Source: Cyclobacterium roseum
Lineage (GTDB): Bacteria; Bacteroidota; Bacteroidia; Cytophagales; Cyclobacteriaceae
DNA: 64,000 nt
Direction: 5' to 3'
Assembly (NCBI RefSeq): GCF_010119225.1
Contig: NZ_WNKF01000005.1
Coordinates: forward strand, 274,855 to 338,854
The notes beneath the pieces are model-generated. The model had not been told where the DNA came from. It saw nothing but the letters and a program-made list of their open reading frames with translations, and did no database searches. This document shows, piece after piece, positions 45,573 through 52,783 of the stretch; the stretch's first letter is position 1, and each line of letters starts with the position of its first letter. Both the position numbers and the translations under genes were made by a program.

Positions 45573-46916
45573 ATGTTTCAGACAAACACTACCCGAAGAA
45601 AACTACTCAAAGGACTGGGCCTGGGTGCCGCCGCTGGATTACTAGGTATGGCTCCGAAAGCTAATGCCCGGACAGACAGCGAAAAGCCAGCTTCTCTAAA
45701 TGGTCTTCCGCCCTTAAAAATCACCAATGTACGCGCCATAGGCACTGCCCCCAGTGGCTCCAATCTCATTGTGGTAAAGGTAGAAACCTCCGAACCCGGG
45801 CTATACGGACTGGGCTGTGCCACCTTTACGCAGCGGGCCTTTGCTGTTATTACAGCTATTGAAAAATACTTGCAGGATTTCTGCGTGGGCAAGGATGTAG
45901 ACAATATTGAAGACATGTGGCAATCCGCCTTTGTCAGTTCCTATTGGCGCAACGGCCCCGTCCTGAACAACGCCATCAGCGGGCTGGATCAGGCACTCTG
46001 GGACATCAAAGGCAAGCGGGCCAATATGCCTGTTTACCAACTATTAGGTGGGAAATCTCGTTTCGCTGTTCCTTGCTATACCCATGCCAGCGGCAACACC
46101 CCGGAAGCTGCTGCCGACCAGGTGTCCGGTTACATGGAGGAGGGATACCGCTATGTACGCATTCAGCAAGGAGGCTATGGTGGAACCGGCCTTACCGGAG
46201 AGCCGGATTTCAAAAAACAAAATTATGGCCGGGAAAGCGATCAATACATGGATCAGGGCAAATACATTCGGGATGTACCGAGGCTTTTTGAGACTGTTCG
46301 CCGGCAATGTGGTGAAGAAGTGGAATTGCTGCACGATATCCACGAGCGACTGGAACCCATGGATGCCATTCGGGTGGTTAAAAGCACGGAACCTTACCAT
46401 CCCTTTTTTATAGAGGACCCCTTTTCTCCGGAGCAGATGGAGTGGTTTCAGGCCCTGCGGGAAGCCACCACCGTACCGCTGGCCATGGGCGAGCTCTTTA
46501 ACAACATCAATGAATTTAAGGAACCGATCACCAATCGGATGTTTGATTATATCCGCATCCACATCTCCCAAATCGGAGGCATCAGTCCGGCCATGAAAGT
46601 AGCGCGGCTGGGGGAATTTTACGGGATCAAAACTGCCTGGCATGGCCCTGGGGATGTGTCACCGGTAGGGCATGCTGCCAATGCGCATATTGATCTGGCG
46701 GTATGGAATTTTGGCATTCAGGAAGCCGCACGCATTTCCGACCTGTCCCGGGAAATTTTTCCTGGTTCACCGACCATGAAAGACGGCTACATGTGGGTCA
46801 ACGAAGCTCCGGGCCTGGGTGTGGACATCAACGAGGACCTGGCCAAAAAATACCCCATGCATACCCGCTCCAACTGGACGGTAAGGAAGTTTGACGGAAC
46901 GATTATACGGCCTTAG
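45573..46916 (+). CDS. Exported RspA/D-mannonate dehydratase-like enolase-superfamily enzyme
   Basis: A 447-residue protein with a Tat-like signal (TTRRKLLKGLGLGAAAGLLG). It has the RspA/ManD pattern: CYTHASGNTPE, YRYVRIQQGGYGG, LLHDIHERLEP, FFIEDPFSPEQM, LAMGELFNNINEF, RIHISQIGGISPA and TAWHGPGDVSPVGHAANAH. These enzymes dehydrate D-mannonate or D-gluconate, or have very low activity. It is the third and last gene of the tandem, 55 bases after the DgoD-like gene. Confidence 0.85.
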   Translation: MFQTNTTRRKLLKGLGLGAAAGLLGMAPKANARTDSEKPASLNGLPPLKITNVRAIGTAPSGSNLIVVKVETSEPGLYGLGCATFTQRAFAVITAIEKYLQDFCVGKDVDNIEDMWQSAFVSSYWRNGPVLNNAISGLDQALWDIKGKRANMPVYQLLGGKSRFAVPCYTHASGNTPEAAADQVSGYMEEGYRYVRIQQGGYGGTGLTGEPDFKKQNYGRESDQYMDQGKYIRDVPRLFETVRRQCGEEVELLHDIHERLEPMDAIRVVKSTEPYHPFFIEDPFSPEQMEWFQALREATTVPLAMGELFNNINEFKEPITNRMFDYIRIHISQIGGISPAMKVARLGEFYGIKTAWHGPGDVSPVGHAANAHIDLAVWNFGIQEAARISDLSREIFPGSPTMKDGYMWVNEAPGLGVDINEDLAKKYPMHTRSNWTVRKFDGTIIRP

Positions 46917-47165
46917 ATTGAGGGGAGATTGGCCTTCGACAGGCTCGGGCGTCAGATTGAGGGGAGATTGAAGGAGATTGAAAGGGAGATTGGGCCTTGT
47001 TCGGTGCCGGGTTGAGGGGATTTCCTTCGACAGGCTCAGGTGTCAGATTGATGGGAGATTGAGAGAGATTGAAAGGGAGATTGGCCTATTTTTCAATCTT
47101 GTTCAATCTATTTTCTCCAATCTTTTTCAATCTCTTTTCTCCAATCTTCATCAACCTCTTTTCTT
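46915..47165. repeat. Clustered short direct and inverted repeats
   Basis: AGATTGAGGGGAGATTG occurs at 46915-46931 and 46954-46970 and with one change at 47044-47060. CCTTCGACAGGCTC followed by a G-rich end occurs at 46933-46949 and 47024-47040. From 47090 the complementary words CAATCT and CTCCAATC recur, so 47044-47165 can fold into a long imperfect hairpin. There is no convincing protein in any frame. It marks the border between the dehydratase operon and the accessory island. Confidence 0.75.
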
Positions 47166-47185
47166 CAATCTTAAATCCGACTAGG

Positions 47186-47382
47186 ATGGAAAACAGCAAT
47201 TGGGTCAACTACAAAATCGATATCAGGGAGCGGCTTAAGCGATTTGCACTTGAGGTATTGGCCTTGTCCGAAAAATTTCCAAAAACAACCCACCCATATG
47301 ACACACCTTTTCAATTTTTTTTCGACATTTCGAATTGCCGGCTCACTTGCGGAGGGCTTCGGTTCAGTAACGGTATAAATCT
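47186..47382 (+). pseudogene. Broken four-helix-bundle (23S rRNA intervening-sequence) protein gene
   Basis: The ATG at 47186 starts a frame with DIRERLKRFALEVLALSEKF, typical of the first helix of four-helix-bundle/IVP proteins. The next conserved block (RIAGSLAEGFGS, equivalent to R-S-x-x-S-x-x-A-N-x-A-E-G-F) appears in a different frame at about 47330-47370, then the gene ends. One frameshift and loss of the C-terminal half are indicated. Confidence 0.7.
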
Positions 47383-48069
47383 ATGTCTTCCTCAAACATT
47401 CAATTAAACCCCGTCAAACTGGGTGTTCAGCTTGAAAACATGCCTCATGGGGTGTACAGAAAACTATTGGTCCCCGACTATATCAATATGATGCAACTGC
47501 ACGCTGTTCTCCAAATTGCAATGGGCTGGACGTTCAGTCACTTGTTCCAATTTATGGATACCCGGCAGCGACCGAAACTGATTGCCAGCTTTGGCGCATT
47601 TGAATCGTACGAGGAACCACTACCCTATGAATACGAAGCTCACAGGCTTCTACTGAAACGAGACTACATGGAACGGATTGGCAGGAAAAACCTGTGGTAC
47701 TGGTACGATTTCGGGGACGACTTGTGGCATAAGATCAGCTTCTTAAAGCCGACAAAGCAGGATCTAATTGAATTCAAGGGGATTCCCATTTGCATGGACG
47801 CCTATGGAAAGTGTCCTCCAGAAGATGTAGGCGGTGCCTGGGGGTACCAGGATTTTTGTGATGCAATCGATAACAAAAAACATCCGGAATACCGCTCCTA
47901 TCGAGAGTGGCTGGGACTGGATATGAAAACGCCCTATGAACTGGAAAAGGTGTCCATCACTCCAATAAACGAAACGCTAAGGGCCTATTTTCATTCGAGG
48001 GAGTGGAGCCGGGACACCCAGCAGTCCTTTCAGGAAGGCTGGGTAGAATTCTTCGAGAACAGAGAATAA
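47383..48069 (+). CDS. Plasmid pRiA4b ORF-3-like protein
   Basis: A 228-residue protein of the PRiA4_ORF3 family, defined by VYRKLLVPDYINMMQLHAVL, WYWYDFGDDLWHKI and CPPEDVGGAWGYQDFCDA. The family is linked to plasmids and mobile elements but has no assigned activity. It starts at the ATG at 47383. A fragment of a different member lies inside the cas region at 58108-58317, so this family brackets the CRISPR locus. Confidence 0.88.
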   Translation: MSSSNIQLNPVKLGVQLENMPHGVYRKLLVPDYINMMQLHAVLQIAMGWTFSHLFQFMDTRQRPKLIASFGAFESYEEPLPYEYEAHRLLLKRDYMERIGRKNLWYWYDFGDDLWHKISFLKPTKQDLIEFKGIPICMDAYGKCPPEDVGGAWGYQDFCDAIDNKKHPEYRSYREWLGLDMKTPYELEKVSITPINETLRAYFHSREWSRDTQQSFQEGWVEFFENRE

Positions 48070-48350
48070 GTTGATTTCTTCCGGCGCAGTTGGTTCATTT
48101 CCAGAACACAATGCATCGTCTCCATGATCACCCATGCCTCAAGAAAACATTACAACAAAAATTCGGAAAAAATACCCCGATCCCGGTATTTTATTTCTTT
48201 TCCATTTTCCCGATATTGATTTCGATCGAGGACGACCATTTTCCCCAACTACCTATTTCTTATTTCGTTCTTTTAATGGTTTCACTGCTGTGAATCACGG
48301 GCCGAAGGTGTGGGCCTTCCGGTAGCAACGGGCATTCCTATAAACGAGAC

Positions 48351-48644
48351 ATGCGGTTATTAATTACACTTCAAAAAGAGGCGGGATCGCTTCTCCCAAT
48401 CAATTACCAATACGAACTTTCCTCCCTGATCTACAAAACCATAGACCGGGCAGACAGCTGCTTAGGTGACTTTTTACACCAGCAAGGCTACCTGCCATTT
48501 GGCCGTTCCTTCCGCCTATTTACTTTTTCCAGAATTTCATTTGAAGGCTACCATGTGGTCATGGATTCGGGTAGGATGAATCACCATGGACAAATGCCGG
48601 ATTCGGGCATTTGGGGAGTCAGGGATTTGGTTGTGTGGGGGTAA
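48351..48644 (+). pseudogene. Truncated Cas6 (N-terminal fragment)
   Basis: The 97-codon frame begins with LLITLQKEAGSLLPINYQYE, then LSSLIYKTIDRAD and FRLFTFSRISF. This is the N-terminal ferredoxin-like half of a Cas6 endoribonuclease of the common type I-B/III kind. After about residue 70 the similarity ends, and the Gly-rich loop required in the C-terminal half is absent. It belongs to a different Cas6 lineage than the intact gene at 49388, so it is a relic of an earlier CRISPR system. Confidence 0.75.
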
Positions 48645-48681
48645 GAGAAAGATAGAAAATAAAAGAAGGAAAAATGAAAAG

Positions 48682-48849
48682 TTATTTGTTGTTTTCCAAC
48701 TGTAGTCGAATGGCTTCCTTCATTAACCGCTCACCTTCTTTCTTTGAAACAGGTCTCGCCACGGCTTTTAGTGATTTCCACACCTGCTCCCTTTCTTCAT
48801 TGGTACTAGCCTGTGCAAAGGGGTTAAGGTTTTTTGCTTTTTTGTCCAT
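48682..48849 (-). CDS. Small antitoxin-like protein downstream of the BrnT-like gene
   Basis: The minus strand encodes 55 residues beginning MDKKAKNLNPFAQASTNEER and ending LMKEAIRLQLENNK. The small charged helical protein starts 23 bases after the stop of the gene at 48873-49148. The order (toxin first) and sizes match BrnT/BrnA-type pairs, but the sequence is not clearly BrnA. Its assignment as antitoxin is inferred from context. Confidence 0.55.
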   Translation of the reverse strand: MDKKAKNLNPFAQASTNEEREQVWKSLKAVARPVSKKEGERLMKEAIRLQLENNK

Positions 48850-48872
48850 ACCTCAAATATACTGTAATTCTA

Positions 48873-49148
48873 TTACCCGGCACAATAGAAATGTTCTATT
48901 TCCTCTTCATCAGCGACTTTCACCTGAAGAATTTTGCGTTTTAGATTTTCAATATTTGAAGCAATCAGTAAGATCCTTTTTTTGGAACTATATCCGCAAG
49001 CAATGGTATAAAAATCTTTCAGAGGATAGTCTTCCAGCGTGGAAAGCCTGTGCCTGGGATTGTCCAATACAGAAAGTATTTCAGATTGAGTTATCCTGTC
49101 CGGATAGTCACCATTCCTTTCACTTAACCCTGAAAAATCTATATCCAT
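48873..49148 (-). CDS. BrnT/RelE-like toxin candidate
   Basis: A 91-residue protein. The arrangement ITQSEILSVLDNPRHRLSTL - YTIACGYSSKKRILLIAS - KILQVKVADEEEIEHFY resembles BrnT-fold toxins (helix, Asn-Pro turn, beta-sheet, then a basic strand and a terminal E-x(3)-Y-like helix). The family call is tentative. The gene starts 30 bases beyond the hairpin that ends the degenerate mini-CRISPR at 49178-49272, on the same strand, and precedes the small gene at 48682-48849. Confidence 0.55.
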   Translation of the reverse strand: MDIDFSGLSERNGDYPDRITQSEILSVLDNPRHRLSTLEDYPLKDFYTIACGYSSKKRILLIASNIENLKRKILQVKVADEEEIEHFYCAG

Positions 49149-49177
49149 ATTTGCCTGGCTTTTACATAAATAAAGGA

Positions 49178-49272
49178 CCGGAGGAATTGTTTTTCCTCCG
49201 GGAAATCCAAGATGGTGCGATTAAGCTCTTTCTAAAGAGTAAAGCGTTATTTTTCAATACCTTGAATGGATT
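49178..49272 (-). ncRNA. Degenerate mini-CRISPR encoding a candidate crRNA-like regulatory RNA
   Basis: On the minus strand the order is: degenerate repeat 1 (49269-49252; 15 of 17 bases of the array repeat's 3' part with one insertion, keeping the handle ATTGAAA), a 23-base pseudo-spacer (49250-49228), degenerate repeat 2 (49225-49203; CTTAATCGCACCAT is a 14-base exact match, 19 of 23 overall), and a 9-bp hairpin (49201-49178) followed by T-rich sequence. A TACCTTTG box precedes it. Array spacers are 34-37 bases, so this is not a normal unit. The layout is that of CreA/CreR-type RNAs, which are processed by Cas6 and guide Cascade. Confidence 0.75.
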
Positions 49273-49277
49273 TCACT

Positions 49278-49285
49278 CAAAGGTA
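49278..49285 (-). promoter_or_regulatory. Promoter box of the mini-CRISPR
   Basis: TACCTTTG on the minus strand fits the Bacteroidota -7 box TAnnTTTG. A TTTA (49306-49309) lies 20 bases upstream in the -33 position. Transcription would start near 49272, just before degenerate repeat 1. Confidence 0.6.
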
Positions 49286-49298
49286 GTAAAAAATTATT

Positions 49299-49316
49299 TA
49301 AAGATTAAAGAGTTAT
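49299..49316 (-). promoter_or_regulatory. Predicted target of the mini-CRISPR pseudo-spacer in the cas6 promoter region
   Basis: The minus strand here reads ATAACTCTTTAATCTTTA; the pseudo-spacer reads ATAACGCTTTACTCTTTA. Sixteen of 18 bases agree; the mismatches are at spacer positions 6 and 12. The 5' neighbour on the same strand is CCT, in the PAM position. The site lies 72-89 bases before the cas6 ATG, just upstream of a TATATTTA box (49330-49337), and also overlaps the -33 region of the mini-CRISPR's own promoter. Confidence 0.65.
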
Positions 49317-49387
49317 AGGAATTTTTAGCTATATTTACTTTCTCACCAAAAAAGCAGGTTTCGGCTGTCATTATAAAATTCAGTAAA

Positions 49388-50044
49388 ATGAGATTAATCT
49401 TAAAGACATCACCCGCCAAGACCCTGGTCCCTTTCAACTACCAAAAATTTTTGGTGGGCAGGTTTCACAAGTGGCTGGGAAATAATAAAGAGCATGATGA
49501 ACTATCCCTTTATTCCTTATCCTGGCTACAGGGTGGCGAGATGGTAAAAGAAGGGCTGAAGTTTTCCCTCGGAGCCGAATGGAGCATCAGTGCTTTTGAC
49601 GCATCGCTGCTCAAAACCTTAGTCAGCAATATCCAGGAGGATCCGGAAATCAACTTTGGGATGCATGTAACGGACCTGGTTATTGTGAAGGAACCTCCGT
49701 TTGATACCAGGCAGAAATTTTTTCTGAACAGCCCCGTGTTCATAAAGCGGAATCAAGGACACAGGGTTCACTATTACCTGTTCAAGGATCCAGAAAGTTC
49801 GGGGCTATTGACCCAAACCCTCCAAACAAAGCTGGAAAAAGCCGGATTGAGCTCCGAAGGAGTAAGGGTATCTTTTGACCACAATTATCACAATCCCAAA
49901 ACAAAAATAATTGATTACAATGGCATTGGCTGTAAAGCCAGTATGTGCCCAGTCATTGTCGAAGGAACTCCGGAGCAGGTTGCTTTCGCATGGAACGTGG
50001 GAATAGGTAACTCCACCGGTATTGGATTTGGCGCATTAAAATAA
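49388..50044 (+). CDS. cas6: CRISPR-associated endoribonuclease Cas6
   Basis: A 218-residue RAMP protein that cleaves the pre-crRNA within each repeat, leaving an 8-nt 5' handle. The N-terminal ferredoxin-like domain begins MRLILKTSPAKTLVPFNYQK. The C-terminal Gly-rich loop is NVGIGNSTGIGFGALK, and His residues in the N-terminal region (FHKWLG) could serve catalysis. It is the first gene of the effector operon and has a promoter region that overlaps the mini-CRISPR target. It shows no close similarity to the relic at 48351. Confidence 0.9.
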   Translation: MRLILKTSPAKTLVPFNYQKFLVGRFHKWLGNNKEHDELSLYSLSWLQGGEMVKEGLKFSLGAEWSISAFDASLLKTLVSNIQEDPEINFGMHVTDLVIVKEPPFDTRQKFFLNSPVFIKRNQGHRVHYYLFKDPESSGLLTQTLQTKLEKAGLSSEGVRVSFDHNYHNPKTKIIDYNGIGCKASMCPVIVEGTPEQVAFAWNVGIGNSTGIGFGALK

Positions 50045-50051
50045 TGAGAAA

Positions 50052-50636
50052 ATGACATACTATGTTGTAAAATATTCCGGCCCATTTGGTTTTATTAAGC
50101 CCTGGACGGCTGTTAGAGACAGTGAGACGTTTAGCCAGCAGTTTTTGACCCCTTCCATAATAGAGGGCATTGAAAAAAAGCTATTCCCTGAGCTTTTATC
50201 CATTTCAGGCATACAGAAAATAGCAGGTCACAGACTGTCATACGATCAAGTGTCAGGGCAACAGGAGGTGATTCAAACCAGAGGATGGAATGCAACCAGA
50301 AAAGGCAAAGAGTTCCTCTTCGAACGACCCAAGGCGATATTGATACGGGGCATTTTGCAAAATCCGATCCTCCATTTGGCTTTTACATCCAAAGGCGATG
50401 CGGCAAACGCAAAAAAACAACATGTATGTCTTTGCAGGAATGAAGATATGTTGTATCCCGATAATTTAATTGAGGCCAGTAAAAAGTCATTTCAACAGGA
50501 TGAAGAGAGGTTCCCAGGCTTCGAATTAGTCTTCGAAAAAACTGAAAAATCATTTCTGGTAGGCTATCACCGAATAACAAATGAGCCTATGTATGGATGG
50601 ATAAAAGTCGTTGGCAAACCGGTTTCATCCTTCTAA
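50052..50636 (+). CDS. cas5: Cas5-like Cascade subunit
   Basis: A 194-residue protein. The start YYVVKYSGPFGFIKPWTAVR with the following LTPSIIEGIEKKLFP resembles the Cas5 N-terminal RAMP strand-helix unit (S-G-x-F-x-x-F-x-x-P ... P-x-S-x-x-x-G-x). RPKAILIRGILQNPILHLAF corresponds to the middle strand pair. Cas5 caps the 5' handle of the crRNA. The assignment rests on this pattern and the position between cas6 (7-base gap) and cas3 (TAATG overlap). The sequence is divergent. Confidence 0.68.
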   Translation: MTYYVVKYSGPFGFIKPWTAVRDSETFSQQFLTPSIIEGIEKKLFPELLSISGIQKIAGHRLSYDQVSGQQEVIQTRGWNATRKGKEFLFERPKAILIRGILQNPILHLAFTSKGDAANAKKQHVCLCRNEDMLYPDNLIEASKKSFQQDEERFPGFELVFEKTEKSFLVGYHRITNEPMYGWIKVVGKPVSSF

Positions 50637-52783
50637 TGGAAAAACTACTCGCAAAGTCCGCTCCTGAATTCACTCCGCTAAGAGACCATCTTTTGCATGT
50701 CTCCTTTGCGGCACAGTCCTTTGCCAACTATTTGCGAATGGAAGAATCCGTGGCATTCAATGGTGCAATTCTTCACGATATAGGGAAAGCACATCCTGAA
50801 TTTCAAAAAAGGGTAAAAGACAAAGGGAGGTACACCAAAGTTTTTAGGCATGAAATATGTTCATTATTCTTCCTATCTATATTCCCTAAAGAAGAATACC
50901 CAGCTTTATTGGATATGGTCATTGCTCACCACAAATCAGCCAAAAATGATTCTGGCGACAAGGGGTTGTTGGATTTGGAAAACGGATATGACTATATCGA
51001 CTACCATCTGGGCAATTGGGATCAATGGTCACCAAATGCCTTTAAACTACTAACTGATCTCGAAATTCCCTGTAGCCCGTTTGGTGAAGAAGTAGCGAGA
51101 CAAAATCTTTCCTACGCAATATCCTATTGTAAGAAACAAACGAAAATTAGGGGATATGCGGAGTGGAGAGGGTTGCTCATGGGGGCGGATCACTTTGCAT
51201 CAGCTCTAATCAATAGGACCGAGGAAAACCTTAAAAAAGCTTTTCGTGTACCCAATCTTACTTTTTTTAACCGTACACATCCCCTTTACCCTCTTTCACA
51301 GAAAGAAACCGATTCTCCAAAGAAACATACCCTTGTTGTGGCCAGTACGGGTGCGGGGAAAACGGACTATCTTTTCAAGAGGACAAAAGGCCGTGTGTTT
51401 TATACGCTCCCGTTTCAAGCGTCTATCAATGCCATGTTTAAGCGGGTGTCCAAGGATTTGCAAGCGGACAACCCGGATCTTGACATAAGGGTTTTGCATG
51501 CCGCCTCCATGGTGGTCCGGCAGAATCGCAGGGAAGAGGAGAGCGTTTTGCAGCCACTGTTCGGTTCGGCGATTAAAATAATGACACCGCATCAATTGGC
51601 TGCAATTGCTTTCGGAATGAAAGGTTACGAAGCCATGTTGCTTGACTTAAAAGGGTGTGATATCATCTTGGACGAAATCCATACCTATACAGGCGTTTCT
51701 CAGGCAATAGTACTAAAACTAGTTCAGATTCTCAGGCAATTGGGCTGTTCCATTCACATAGGAACGGCTACTATGCCAACAAAGCTATATCAGAAAATAG
51801 TCGAAGAATTGGGCGATGATATCTTAGAGGAAAAACTAACTCCTGAGGAGCTGGATAAATTTGACCGGCACACTCTATACAAAATCAATTCGTTTGAAGA
51901 AAGTTTGCCCTTTATCCATCAGGCGATTGAAGAGGAAAAGAAAGTATTGGTAGTCTATAATCGGGTTGCCAGAGCGCAAAAAGCCTATCTCTATTTAAAA
52001 GAATTGTATCCGGATACTCCGATTCTTTTGCTCCATAGCCGCTTTAAAAGAGCTGATAGAAATTTTAAAGAAAAACAATTACTTGGCTTGGATGAGGAAG
52101 GAAATCAGAACGGAGAATTTAACACCTCTTCCGAAGCTTGCATAGTGGTATCCACGCAGATCGTAGAAGTAAGCCTGGATATCAGTTTTGACCTAATGGT
52201 GACAGAGACTGCCCCAATAGATGCATTGATTCAGCGTTTTGGGCGGATTAATCGAAGAAGAACCGAGGACACCATAGGGAAAACCAAGCCAGTCTTTGTA
52301 ATTGCTCCTTGGGAAAATAAAAACGACTCCCTGCCCTATGATGTGGAAGTACTCCAAAGGTCCTATGATGTTTTGGAGGACAACCAAGTTTTAAAAGAGC
52401 GGGATTTGCAGGGGAAAATTGACTATGTGTTTCCCGCAATTGATTTTATGAATATAGAAGAACATGCTGTATTTAAATCAGATGGTAAAATTTCCATTGA
52501 CAAGCTTACACATCGGAGCAAATCGATTTTGTTTGAATTGCTAGATATTGACGGAGTATCCTGTATTTGTGAAGCAGATTTGGAAGCATATGAAAATGCG
52601 AGTTTCGAAAGAAGGTTGGAAATGGAAATACCGGTAAGGTATTTTGCAGTGAAGGGAATGAACCAAGCACAAAATGGCAACAAGCCCTTTATCATCCCAG
52701 ATAAAGCGTATGATTTTGAAATTGGCTTGGATGTAAAGCAAATAAGGGAAAGCAACTTTGACGTAAATAACCAAATATTATGA
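50636..52783 (+). CDS. cas3: CRISPR-associated helicase/nuclease Cas3 with N-terminal HD domain
   Basis: A 715-residue protein that unwinds and degrades target DNA after Cascade recognition. The HD nuclease part (about 1-200) has HLLHVSFAAQSF, ILHDIGKAHPEF and VIAHHKSAK. The SF2 helicase has Walker A VVASTGAGKTD, motif II ILDEIHTYTG (DEIH instead of DEAH), motif III GTATMP and motif VI QRFGRINRR. The ATG at 50636 is preferred because it overlaps the cas5 stop as TAATG. A start at 50597 would lie deep inside cas5. Its stop overlaps the next ATG as ATGA. Confidence 0.95.
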   Translation: MEKLLAKSAPEFTPLRDHLLHVSFAAQSFANYLRMEESVAFNGAILHDIGKAHPEFQKRVKDKGRYTKVFRHEICSLFFLSIFPKEEYPALLDMVIAHHKSAKNDSGDKGLLDLENGYDYIDYHLGNWDQWSPNAFKLLTDLEIPCSPFGEEVARQNLSYAISYCKKQTKIRGYAEWRGLLMGADHFASALINRTEENLKKAFRVPNLTFFNRTHPLYPLSQKETDSPKKHTLVVASTGAGKTDYLFKRTKGRVFYTLPFQASINAMFKRVSKDLQADNPDLDIRVLHAASMVVRQNRREEESVLQPLFGSAIKIMTPHQLAAIAFGMKGYEAMLLDLKGCDIILDEIHTYTGVSQAIVLKLVQILRQLGCSIHIGTATMPTKLYQKIVEELGDDILEEKLTPEELDKFDRHTLYKINSFEESLPFIHQAIEEEKKVLVVYNRVARAQKAYLYLKELYPDTPILLLHSRFKRADRNFKEKQLLGLDEEGNQNGEFNTSSEACIVVSTQIVEVSLDISFDLMVTETAPIDALIQRFGRINRRRTEDTIGKTKPVFVIAPWENKNDSLPYDVEVLQRSYDVLEDNQVLKERDLQGKIDYVFPAIDFMNIEEHAVFKSDGKISIDKLTHRSKSILFELLDIDGVSCICEADLEAYENASFERRLEMEIPVRYFAVKGMNQAQNGNKPFIIPDKAYDFEIGLDVKQIRESNFDVNNQIL

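Noticed and set aside
46978..47184. Plus-strand frame with repeated FNLF units
   Set aside because: It is the translation of the AATCTT repeat cluster.
48090..48325. Two overlapping small plus-strand frames between the pRiA4b-like gene and the cas6 relic
   Set aside because: No recognisable domain, mutually overlapping, no ribosome-binding context; this 280-base gap holds nothing that I can support.
48674..49318. A 214-codon plus-strand frame
   Set aside because: It is antisense to the toxin-antitoxin-like pair and the mini-CRISPR and has no protein-like conservation pattern.
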